Of a stretch of 5,375 nucleotides of DNA, positions 1 to 5,375 are shown one piece after another. Origin of the DNA: Candidatus Njordarchaeum guaymasense (GTDB taxonomy: Archaea; Asgardarchaeota; Njordarchaeia; Njordarchaeales; Njordarchaeaceae); the NCBI GenBank assembly GCA_030587605.1, contig JAUQYT010000320.1, positions 1 through 5,375 on the forward strand, read 5' to 3'. The notes beneath the pieces are model-generated. The model was given only the letters and a program-made list of their open reading frames with translations, made no database searches and was not told where the DNA came from. The stretch's first letter is position 1; the number at the start of each line of letters is the position of its first letter. A program made the translations under genes and the position numbers.

Positions 1-32
1 GGAGAACTGTTGTATTACTCTCAAAAGGACTT

Positions 33-36
33 GAGG
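33..36 (+). promoter_or_regulatory. Ribosome binding site supporting the TTG start at 41
   Basis: GAGG lies four bases before the TTG at 41 and matches the core of the archaeal/bacterial anti-Shine-Dalgarno complement. An in-frame stop (TGA, 32-34) directly precedes it, so TTG 41 is the only start that keeps the complete Walker A region. The nearby ATG at 37 is in another frame and reaches a stop at 85-87, so it cannot start this gene. Spacing is short but workable. Confidence 0.5.
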
Positions 37-40
37 ATGC

Positions 41-850
41 TTGGGCTTCGCCTTGACAGTTCACTCCCACAAGGGTGGAACCGGTAAGACTTCGATAGTG
101 GCGAACCTCGCCGCCATATACGCCAAGAAGGGTTACAACACGTGCCTAGTGGACTATGACTTCAAGGCTCCAAGCCAGCACATCGTGTTCGAATCTGAGC
201 CCAAGCGTTGGATAAACAACTACCTTGACAACGAGTGCCGGTTCGAAGAGTGTCAAGTGGATCTCACAGACCGTTATCGGACGAAAGGGAAGCTGGTTCT
301 GGCGTTTTCAAACCCTGACCCTCAAGCGATCCTGGAAATGATGACCAAGGATAAGGCTTGGCAGTCGAAGGCTTTGAAGCGCATAATGGAAGCAAGGGAT
401 ACCTTATTCAACGACCTCGGCTTTCAAGTCCTCATTTTCGACACAAGTCCAGGTATCCATTTCTCAGCCATAGACGCTGTTGCCGTGTCTGATGCTGTGA
501 TACTGGTCATGAGAAACGATAGCATCGACCTTTCTGGGGTTAGGTTGATGGTAAGGTCCATATATCAGGCATTGGGCAAGAAGACCTCTCTGATCCTGAA
601 CAAGGTGATCTCAGAAAAGATTGCGGAGTGCGGAACGGATAGGAAGATCGATCGAGTTGAGGAGCTTGAATTGACGAGGTCTTTGGGTTTTGACTATCCT
701 ATTTCTGCCGTGATACCGTGCTACTGTGAACTCATGCTTGAAGGGGGGCGGAGCATCCAGGCCTTTCATAATCCAAGCCATCCCTTCGTCGAGAAGCTTA
801 CAGCAGTCGCTCAACACTATGAGCGTCCTGAGCTTCGCGCTCAGCAGTGA
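41..850 (+). CDS. MinD/ParA-type P-loop ATPase (stand-alone)
   Basis: This is a cytosolic ATPase of the SIMIBI class, MinD/ParA group, 269 aa, about the usual length. The deviant Walker A motif KGGTGKTS covers residues 11-18, with the signature lysine K11 and the P-loop lysine K16. The switch I stretch VDYDFKAPS (37-45) carries D38 and D40. Walker B is VLIFDTSPG (130-138) with D134, and LILNKV (184-189) fits the base-contacting Asn. The order of other motifs (VHS before the P-loop, H and F just after APS, a NYL segment near 60, an IP-x-C-x-E-L-M stretch near 225, then a P-x-HP segment) recalls a group of solitary bacterial MinD-like proteins with a VHSxRGGTGKSN motif; that comparison is from memory. 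Such ATPases dimerise on ATP and position or recruit a partner. No partner (MinC/E, ParB, flagellar gene) is visible. No clear C-terminal amphipathic membrane-targeting helix is seen, so it may be soluble. The start is TTG at 41, the first start after the in-frame stop. The fold is confident; the cargo is unknown. Confidence 0.9.
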   Translation: MGFALTVHSHKGGTGKTSIVANLAAIYAKKGYNTCLVDYDFKAPSQHIVFESEPKRWINNYLDNECRFEECQVDLTDRYRTKGKLVLAFSNPDPQAILEMMTKDKAWQSKALKRIMEARDTLFNDLGFQVLIFDTSPGIHFSAIDAVAVSDAVILVMRNDSIDLSGVRLMVRSIYQALGKKTSLILNKVISEKIAECGTDRKIDRVEELELTRSLGFDYPISAVIPCYCELMLEGGRSIQAFHNPSHPFVEKLTAVAQHYERPELRAQQ

Positions 851-886
851 AAACCGCTCGCAGGACTTGCGTAAAAGCCAAGAACA

Positions 887-915
887 AGTCTGAGACTGAT
901 CTGAGTTGCTGAGAC
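887..915 (+). repeat. CTGAG triplicate and short palindrome in the intergenic gap
   Basis: The 72-bp gap between the ATPase gene and the membrane-protein gene holds three CTGAG words (890-894, 901-905, 909-913), two of them as CTGAGAC. It also holds an 11-base palindrome AGTCT-g-AGACT (887-897). The centre is too tight for a hairpin, so if functional it would more likely be a protein-binding site. No convincing TATA box is seen in the gap. Such short repeats can arise by chance. Confidence 0.25.
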
Positions 916-922
916 GGCAAAC

Positions 923-3247
923 ATGATCTTCGTAGGACCCGTAGTCCTTACACTGGTGTTTCTGAATTATGCGCTCATCCTGAGATGGTTACCGAAAAAG
1001 AAAAGGGATCTCCTCATCATCCTAGCTCTGTGCTCATTTGTGTTTTTCATGTTTTACCCATATTATGTTGGGTCAGGTGACAGTTTGCCAAGAGGACATG
1101 ATCAGGTAGGAAGGTTCTTCGAGACTTTCGTGACATCGAGAGGGTTGGAAAACATGGAAGACACGGTCTGGAGTAACCTTTGGTATTGCGGATATTCTGT
1201 AAATCACTTCTACCCGCCTGCAGCGAAGTACGAAAGTGCCTTCTACGTCTTGCTTCTTGAGAGTTTGGGTTATCCTGCGATAGAGTCAACCATGCTAGCC
1301 ATGAGGCTCCAGACAGTGTTGGCATTTCTTTTTTCGGGATTAGCATTCTATCTGTTGTCGAGAACTCTTCAGAGGAGCATAGGTGCCACTGTTGTTGGGA
1401 CAGTCGCTTTCCTATCGGTCACGTGGCACATCCAGTCGATAAGCATCTCAAGGTTCGCCGAGTTCTATTTGTTGCCGCTATTGCTAGTTTCCTATCTCAA
1501 ATCTCTACATGGCAGCAGTGTTCTACCAACAGGAGTAATCGCGGCGTCTCTCCTTCTCACCCATCAACACTCTTTCTTGGCCGGGATTGTTTTTCTTTCG
1601 TTTTTTGCCCTGGCCAAAGCGATCAAGACCCGTGCCTTTATGCCTTTCAAGATGTTTGCGCTGGCGACAATATGCGGTTTGGGTCTTACGACGTTCTGGT
1701 CTCTACCATACATTCTTGAGGTAAATCGAACGTGGGGTTACCTGTACCGTGACTTTCCTTCAAACACAGCTCTGTCCCAGTCATTGCGAATTCTCGAAAG
1801 CTACGTCTCACGCCCTTCCGCACCAACAGAGTTGAGTTGGTACTATCCCACCTATCTCGGGCTTTCTACAGCCTTCCTCGCTCTGCTATCAGTGAGAAGT
1901 CAAGACACAAACAAGCTACCTTGGTGGACAGCTCTCTTAGGAGTCACTATTCTCACTTTGCCGGTCGCATATCTAACACCTTGCTTAGGCGGCTTGTTGG
2001 CTCGTCTGGTCAGGGCAGGTAGCACAGGGCTTTTGGGTGACCAGTACCCTGATCAATTTGGGTCGTATCAGATAAGGCTCGTGACAGGAGCTGTCATGGC
2101 CATGTGCTACTTGGCTTCAGTTGGATTTGACCACCTATATGAAATCGTGGCCCGTATGGCGCGCCGTATGCTTCGGGGTCCAATGCCGAGGTTGAGAACA
2201 GCGTTCATTTCGTTCACCGTCGGGGTTGTCTTGCTAGACTTCTCAAGTGGCATACTTCTAATTTCAACCCATCAGCCCCGGATCCACGAAGAACTCAACA
2301 TGTGGCTCAAAGATAGCGGTGGTGTGTATAGAACATGGACTTACATCGACGGCGGCTCTTGTCAATCACAGGCATCGATGGCAACCATCTACACTGGGAA
2401 GCCGTTTATTTCTGGCTGGCAAATTCAATCAGCAAATAGGCAGCTAGTGGAGTTCTATGATGCCATCACAGATATGTTAGGCCAGAAGTTGCCTCAAGTC
2501 CCGGAACTCTTAGGAGTGCTAAATGTGCGTTACCTTATTGTTTATCCGGAATCCATGAATCTGCGAGAGTGCCTTCTGAGATATCCTGAATTCAATCTTA
2601 CAAAATCCTTCAGCAATGGCACACTCTTGGTCTATGAGAACTCGAAGTTTCTCCCGATCATCCGTTCCGTAATACCAGCCTACTCTCAGCCTCAACGATA
2701 CCCGCTGAACACGCTCGAGTTTGCCCGGACGATCTATTACAATCATAACGTATCATTCGTGGCGTCTGCGAAGTACAGTGTAGTTGGAACAGCCTCATAT
2801 GAGACGTTGGCTAATGTTACTGCTAGTCCTCTGGCAGACTTGCATGTAACACTTCTAGGTGACGGCATGGCTGCCACCTTCAGAACAAGCGATCCCGTCT
2901 ATCTGGCCATATCTCTCAGCGACTCCCCGGATTGGACAGGAAGCTTGGATGGACATTCTGTCGAACTCTTTTCGATGGAGCCGGGGATGATGGGCGTGCG
3001 TGTCCCCACCGCTGGCACACATTTTCTTGAATTAAGATACTCTGCTGAGAATCTGCTACATCTGACCGCTGACGTCCTGACAGTCGTGATAGGTATTGTA
3101 CTGCTGGCAGCGTTCAGAGGTTCACTATTCCCGAAGCTGCGGCGCTCTCGGGGATACCTCCAGAACTTCCAAGACAGCTATCGCCAACAGCGAGATAAGC
3201 ACTGGCATGCTCAGGATCTTGGCTCGCATCATGGAAAGAAGGGATAG
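923..3247 (+). CDS. Polytopic membrane protein, PTPS-related/GT-C glycosyltransferase-like
   Basis: A 774-residue integral membrane protein with roughly a dozen hydrophobic helices in the first 450 residues. It resembles the archaeal family called '6-pyruvoyl-tetrahydropterin synthase-related membrane protein' (Pfam PTPS_related) and, more distantly, YfhO-type GT-C proteins. Supporting marks are a first extracytoplasmic loop with GHDQ (58-61, acidic D60) and GYSVNHFYPP (90-99), a second-loop SRFAEF (176-181, R177 and E180), LLTHQH (211-216) at a helix end, and DQYPDQF...R385. Residues about 450-712 form a beta-rich extracytoplasmic domain containing GGSC and SGW motifs and LGVLNVRYLIVYP (531-543). 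It has sequons at N558, N565, N609 and N631, with another at N268. A last helix (about 717-731) and a basic tail follow. GT-C enzymes use polyprenyl-phosphate sugars, so transfer of sugar to a lipid or surface acceptor is the inferred role. No enzymatic pterin-synthase motif is present. ATG 923 is the only start after the in-frame stop at 902-904; the RBS is weak. The family is fairly sure, the reaction is not. Confidence 0.8.
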   Translation: MIFVGPVVLTLVFLNYALILRWLPKKKRDLLIILALCSFVFFMFYPYYVGSGDSLPRGHDQVGRFFETFVTSRGLENMEDTVWSNLWYCGYSVNHFYPPAAKYESAFYVLLLESLGYPAIESTMLAMRLQTVLAFLFSGLAFYLLSRTLQRSIGATVVGTVAFLSVTWHIQSISISRFAEFYLLPLLLVSYLKSLHGSSVLPTGVIAASLLLTHQHSFLAGIVFLSFFALAKAIKTRAFMPFKMFALATICGLGLTTFWSLPYILEVNRTWGYLYRDFPSNTALSQSLRILESYVSRPSAPTELSWYYPTYLGLSTAFLALLSVRSQDTNKLPWWTALLGVTILTLPVAYLTPCLGGLLARLVRAGSTGLLGDQYPDQFGSYQIRLVTGAVMAMCYLASVGFDHLYEIVARMARRMLRGPMPRLRTAFISFTVGVVLLDFSSGILLISTHQPRIHEELNMWLKDSGGVYRTWTYIDGGSCQSQASMATIYTGKPFISGWQIQSANRQLVEFYDAITDMLGQKLPQVPELLGVLNVRYLIVYPESMNLRECLLRYPEFNLTKSFSNGTLLVYENSKFLPIIRSVIPAYSQPQRYPLNTLEFARTIYYNHNVSFVASAKYSVVGTASYETLANVTASPLADLHVTLLGDGMAATFRTSDPVYLAISLSDSPDWTGSLDGHSVELFSMEPGMMGVRVPTAGTHFLELRYSAENLLHLTADVLTVVIGIVLLAAFRGSLFPKLRRSRGYLQNFQDSYRQQRDKHWHAQDLGSHHGKKG

Positions 3248-3383
3248 CTTGTCAAATGATCTCGCCTCTGAAGTCCCTGGCCATTTAATGACACGACCGG
3301 CGTAGAAAAGCTTCCCTTCTCCCAACAAGCTCTAAGAACATCCAATAATAGAGCCAGGGTGGTAGGCAACTGCATCAACAGTC
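3248..3383. other. Convergent intergenic region
   Basis: This stretch separates the 3' ends of the plus-strand membrane-protein gene and the minus-strand operon. It contains a perfect 7-base inverted repeat, CCCTGGC (3275-3281) and GCCAGGG (3353-3359), with a 71-base spacer. There is no strong oligo-T tract on either strand. The nearest candidates are a short pyrimidine-rich run at 3310-3323 for plus transcripts and TTTTCT (read on the minus strand, 3309-3304) for minus transcripts. Open frames here are extensions of shadows of the neighbouring gene. I see no RNA gene. Confidence 0.4.
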
Positions 3384-3713
3384 CTAATCAAAGTTATCAC
3401 TCGCCAGTAGCGAGTCTTGCCTTCTCGCTTCGCTATCTTCGCTGACTGGTGCGCGCCATACAAACCTCAACAGGTCAACGGCGCTCAGAGTCAAGAACGC
3501 CGCTGCTAATCTCAAACGTAGAGTGGTTAGCAAAGAGGATAGTAGAGCTAGCGAAATCAGTGCAAAGGAGGTCTCTATGCTAATCATCCTGAGTTTCGCG
3601 CTCAGCCGTGACGGATGTATACGCGCTTCGTCATCTTGCCGGGACTTCCTAGACGACTGACATCCTCTCCCATAGAGAAACGTATCTAGAGCGTTGGACG
3701 GCAGCATGCGCAA
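3384..3713 (-). CDS. Hypothetical small membrane protein, coupled to the upstream gene
   Basis: I do not recognise this ORF. It begins with TTG one base after the stop of the upstream surface-protein gene (TGA-G-TTG), and an in-frame ATG follows at codon 3 (3707-3705). This spacing suggests reinitiation by the same ribosomes. The 109-residue product has a polar Arg/Ser-rich first 40 residues with no clear fold. Two hydrophobic stretches follow (about 49-65 and 67-86) with an Arg-Leu-Arg turn between them, then an acidic/basic polar tail. An alternative start at Met43 (3587-3585) would give a 67-residue two-helix protein, though no good RBS precedes it. A small hairpin, ACTCG/CGAGT with a 7-base loop (3399-3415), lies just before the stop. 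Doubts are the unconvincing N-terminal composition and a plus-strand Shine-Dalgarno-like site within it. If real, it could be a membrane partner of the upstream protein. Confidence 0.45.
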   Translation of the reverse strand: MRMLPSNALDTFLYGRGCQSSRKSRQDDEARIHPSRLSAKLRMISIETSFALISLALLSSLLTTLRLRLAAAFLTLSAVDLLRFVWRAPVSEDSEARRQDSLLASDNFD

Positions 3714-3714
3714 C

Positions 3715-5103
3715 TCAGGTGAACAGTTGCCTCAGCCTTCTCAATAGCCCAAGCAGAAAAATGCGGATACGTGTCTTGACGCGAACTTCTCCACCGCCCT
3801 CACGCACATACCTCCTGGCTTCCTCCAGATGCTCCAGAACCTCACTGATCGTAGGGAGCCTAGGCTTTCTCCTCTCATAAACGGTGAGGGCAGCGACCAG
3901 TGCAACCATCGCAACCAGATAGAAAGGGGTAAGGTTCAAGACGGGTCTAACGGTGACCCTCACAGCCTCACCCTCAACGGGTAAGTGGCTTCGACTTCCA
4001 CCATAAGAGGCCCTGGAATGATATTCACCGGAGATAGTTGATGTCCACTTATGAGAGAAGGACCCGTCCTCTCGCGTGATGACTATGACCGAGGTTTCCG
4101 GCGCTCCCTCAAGTTTCTCACTACCCTTCCAAATGCTTAGCGTGATCGGAGCCCCTGCTACCGCCGGTCTCAAAAAGCCATTGAAGGAAACCTCTTCTCC
4201 CGCCTCAACACTTGAGGGGTTCGCAACAAGCTCTAGGCGGGTTCTTATCTTCTGCTTCACAATGATCCTGGCGTGGGCGGGAAGCGTCAGGGGGCGAGCA
4301 AATTCGGAAAATGCTTGGGATGCGTCCAACTTTTTACTGAAGCAGAACCATAGGAAGTACATTCCAGGCAGTTTCGGCGCCTTTAATGTAAACTCGGCTA
4401 TGATCTGTTGGCTTGGAACATAGATGTACCTACGCTCTACTGGTAGGTAGAGGTACTCTCCAGGGACTCCGTCGTATAGGAGGAAACCCGTTTGAGGTGG
4501 CCATTCCGTCGTCCATGAGGGTAGGAGAAAGAGCTGCCATCTCTCGGTTGAGTTGAGTCCAAGTGACCAAACTTGGCATCTAAGCCTGCCCCTCACCTCT
4601 TCTTCAGGATCAACGGTTACTGACTGGTCTTCTTCAAGGGACGTTAGGTTTAGGTCCAAGTTTCTCAGTATGAGCGTCTGAGAGTACTCTGTGTTGTTGT
4701 AGGTCCTTCCCCCTGACGGTAGGGACACTAGTTGAGGCCGAGTTTCATCGGTTATCAGGATGAGGGTTCTTGCCTGCGCTTTCTCCTGGCCTACCGAACC
4801 TTCAGCCCCAACCTCAACCAGGCCCTTGAACTCCACGCCTTGGGCTACATAGCTTGAGAAGCCCGGCGCGGCTTTGATTACATCGTACTCAAGGTATCCT
4901 TCAGCCCACTTCAGATGTATCTTCAATTCGCAGGCCTTGTTGACCCAGTAGTTCACAACTATCTGCTCGTTCAGCTGGTATTCGTACTTGTTGGTTGAAA
5001 TGAGGAGGCTCAGCCTTTCCTCATTTACTGCGGCAGCCGTCAAGATCAGGTAGAGGATCAAGGCGGACTGAATAAATTTCACATCCAATCTAGACGGACT
5101 CAC
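3715..5103 (-). CDS. Secreted, membrane-anchored protein with Ig-like domains
   Basis: A 462-residue type I surface protein of unknown function. A signal peptide has its hydrophobic core at about 10-25 and a likely A-x-A cleavage after A25. The extracytoplasmic part (26-392) is predicted beta-rich. It has an N-terminal domain starting at a 'TNKYEYQLNEQIVVNY' strand pair, a middle domain ending in APKLPGMYFLWF (242-253), and a clear Ig-like/bacterial Big-type domain at about 287-387 (NPSSVEAGEEVSFNG, then REDGSFSHKW, then GEYHSRASYGG). Sequons are N136, N152, N184 and N390. It has only three cysteines (58, 176, 254). One membrane helix (394-409) is followed by ERRK and a 53-residue cytosolic tail with a charged helix and a very basic amphipathic end. 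The start is uncertain: GTG 5103 is the first after an in-frame stop, but GGTGAG (5104-5099) could serve TTG at codon 6 (5088). Roles such as adhesion, envelope structure or signalling through the tail are possible; none is shown. Confidence 0.88.
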   Translation of the reverse strand: MSPSRLDVKFIQSALILYLILTAAAVNEERLSLLISTNKYEYQLNEQIVVNYWVNKACELKIHLKWAEGYLEYDVIKAAPGFSSYVAQGVEFKGLVEVGAEGSVGQEKAQARTLILITDETRPQLVSLPSGGRTYNNTEYSQTLILRNLDLNLTSLEEDQSVTVDPEEEVRGRLRCQVWSLGLNSTERWQLFLLPSWTTEWPPQTGFLLYDGVPGEYLYLPVERRYIYVPSQQIIAEFTLKAPKLPGMYFLWFCFSKKLDASQAFSEFARPLTLPAHARIIVKQKIRTRLELVANPSSVEAGEEVSFNGFLRPAVAGAPITLSIWKGSEKLEGAPETSVIVITREDGSFSHKWTSTISGEYHSRASYGGSRSHLPVEGEAVRVTVRPVLNLTPFYLVAMVALVAALTVYERRKPRLPTISEVLEHLEEARRYVREGGGEVRVKTRIRIFLLGLLRRLRQLFT

Positions 5104-5104
5104 C

Positions 5105-5135
5105 GCCTGTCTGACAATCTCCTATTTGAGACGGC
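5105..5135 (-). promoter_or_regulatory. Possible leader hairpin presenting a Shine-Dalgarno in its loop
   Basis: On the minus strand GCCGTCT (5135-5129) can pair with AGACAGGC (5112-5105) through seven base pairs with one bulged base. The 16-base loop contains AGGAGAT (5123-5117), a good Shine-Dalgarno. Its linear distance to GTG 5103 is 13 bases, longer than usual; folding of the stem would bring the two closer or change access. The pairing is seen in the sequence. Function is inference, and a stem of this size can occur by chance. Confidence 0.3.
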
Positions 5136-5162
5136 TGACTGAGAACATGCCAGAGACCGAGA

Positions 5163-5170
5163 CATATAAA
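5163..5170 (-). promoter_or_regulatory. TATA-like box upstream of the surface-protein gene
   Basis: TTTATATG on the minus strand, preceded by purine-rich GAGA, resembles an archaeal TATA box with a B-recognition element. Transcription would start about 25 bases downstream, near 5141, giving a leader of about 38 nt before GTG 5103 that includes the AGGAGAT site. The element is nearly symmetrical (GAGA-N8-TCTC), and the plus strand reads TATAAA at 5165-5170, so direction rests on the gene context. Readthrough from the gene ending at 5180 is also possible. Confidence 0.45.
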
Positions 5171-5179
5171 TCTCAACAG

Positions 5180-5375
5180 CTATACTTGACAGACCATTAT
5201 GCCGACTCTTCTGAATCCACATGATCCCAACCTGGACTCGATCAGATCCCTGTCCGAGAGGCATATCTTGCCTGTTTCATGCCTTCGTGCAAATCTGCGT
5301 GCCCGGAGAACATCGTAGTGATAGTGTGACCACATTACAGCCTGCAAGCTGATCAGATCAACCCAAAACGGCCAA
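5180..5375 (-). CDS. 3' end of a gene truncated by the window edge
   Basis: On the minus strand a frame stays open from the window edge (5374) for 64 codons to TAG at 5182-5180. The plus-strand frames here break into pieces of about 25-43 codons. The end of the product reads like the C-terminus of a globular enzyme: a charged helix (DRDLIESRL, residues 41-49 of the fragment), then GFRRVGIMVCQV. The 'L...GF..V.I.V' ending is common in Rossmann-fold SAM-dependent methyltransferases, but the fragment is too short to name. It is co-directional with the surface-protein gene 76 bases downstream and may share its transcript. The start lies outside the window. Confidence 0.45.
   Translation of the reverse strand, partial: WPFWVDLISLQAVMWSHYHYDVLRARRFARRHETGKICLSDRDLIESRLGSCGFRRVGIMVCQV

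Noticed and set aside
37..87. ATG at 37 as the ATPase start
   Set aside because: It is in a different frame and stops at 85-87; the Walker A motif is only read from TTG 41.
611..817. Minus-strand ORF inside the ATPase gene
   Set aside because: Fully antisense to a gene with clear catalytic motifs; no recognisable domain.
1047..1346. Minus-strand 99-codon ORF
   Set aside because: Antisense shadow of the membrane-protein gene; composition not protein-like.
1423..2022. Two out-of-frame plus-strand ORFs within the membrane-protein gene
   Set aside because: Lie entirely inside a gene whose own frame gives coherent membrane helices; no RBS or domain support.
2519..2746. Minus-strand 75-codon ORF
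   Set aside because: Antisense to the extracytoplasmic domain of the membrane protein; shadow.
923..3247. Pterin synthase (QueD/PTPS enzyme) activity for the membrane protein
   Set aside because: No zinc-binding CxxxxxHGH-type motif and the protein is polytopic; the family name is historical, so no pterin role is claimed.
3096..3328. Plus- and minus-strand ORFs crossing the end of the membrane-protein gene
   Set aside because: Mostly overlap the last helix and tail of a supported gene; the hydrophobic stretch in the minus frame mirrors the coding bias there, and it starts with an unsupported TTG.
3399..3415. Hairpin as a transcription terminator
   Set aside because: Five-base stem with no following T-run, located before the stop codon of the small ORF.
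4076..4423. Plus-strand 115-codon ORF
   Set aside because: Antisense to the Ig-like domain of the surface protein; no RBS or known domain.
5147..5352. Short plus-strand ORFs at the right edge (25, 39 and 43 codons)
   Set aside because: No supporting RBS, and a longer open minus-strand frame with a plausible C-terminus covers most of the same bases.
5240..5359. GATCAGATC direct repeat (5240-5248 and 5351-5359)
   Set aside because: Only nine bases and inside the probable truncated gene; no array or further copy seen.

Overview
The window most likely comes from an archaeon, probably an uncultured Thermoproteota-type lineage such as Bathyarchaeia. The basis is a membrane protein resembling the archaeal 'PTPS-related' family, TTG and GTG start codons, mixed AGG/AGA/CGN arginine use, Asn-X-Ser/Thr sequons in the extracytoplasmic domains, and a TATA-like element at a suitable distance upstream of a minus-strand gene. 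No rRNA, tRNA, CRISPR array, transposase or other mobile gene is visible. The taxonomic assignment is an inference.

Plus-strand half (1-3247): a stand-alone MinD/ParA-type ATPase (41-850) is followed after 72 bp by a 774-residue polytopic membrane protein (923-3247). The latter has a GT-C-like multi-helix membrane core, an extracytoplasmic C-terminal domain with four sequons, one last membrane helix and a short basic tail. The two genes are co-directional and may be co-transcribed, since no strong promoter is seen between them. They need not share a pathway.

Minus-strand half (3384-5375, read right to left): the C-terminal 64 codons of a gene enter from the right edge and stop at 5180. A TATA-like box and a possible hairpin leader follow. 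Next is a 462-residue secreted, single-pass membrane-anchored protein made of beta-rich and Ig-like domains (3715-5103). One base after its stop codon begins a short ORF with two hydrophobic segments (3384-3713). The last two look like a coupled pair encoding cell-surface proteins. The two halves converge on a short intergenic stretch at 3248-3383.

Taken together, the window encodes a cytosolic P-loop ATPase, a probable lipid-linked-sugar-dependent glycosyltransferase-like membrane enzyme, and an exported glycoprotein-like surface protein. A cell-envelope or surface-glycosylation theme is reasonable but unproven. I see no convincing complete novel system. The items most worth a second look are the small coupled membrane ORF, the surface protein with a cytosolic basic tail, and the GT-C-like protein without the classical oligosaccharyltransferase motif.
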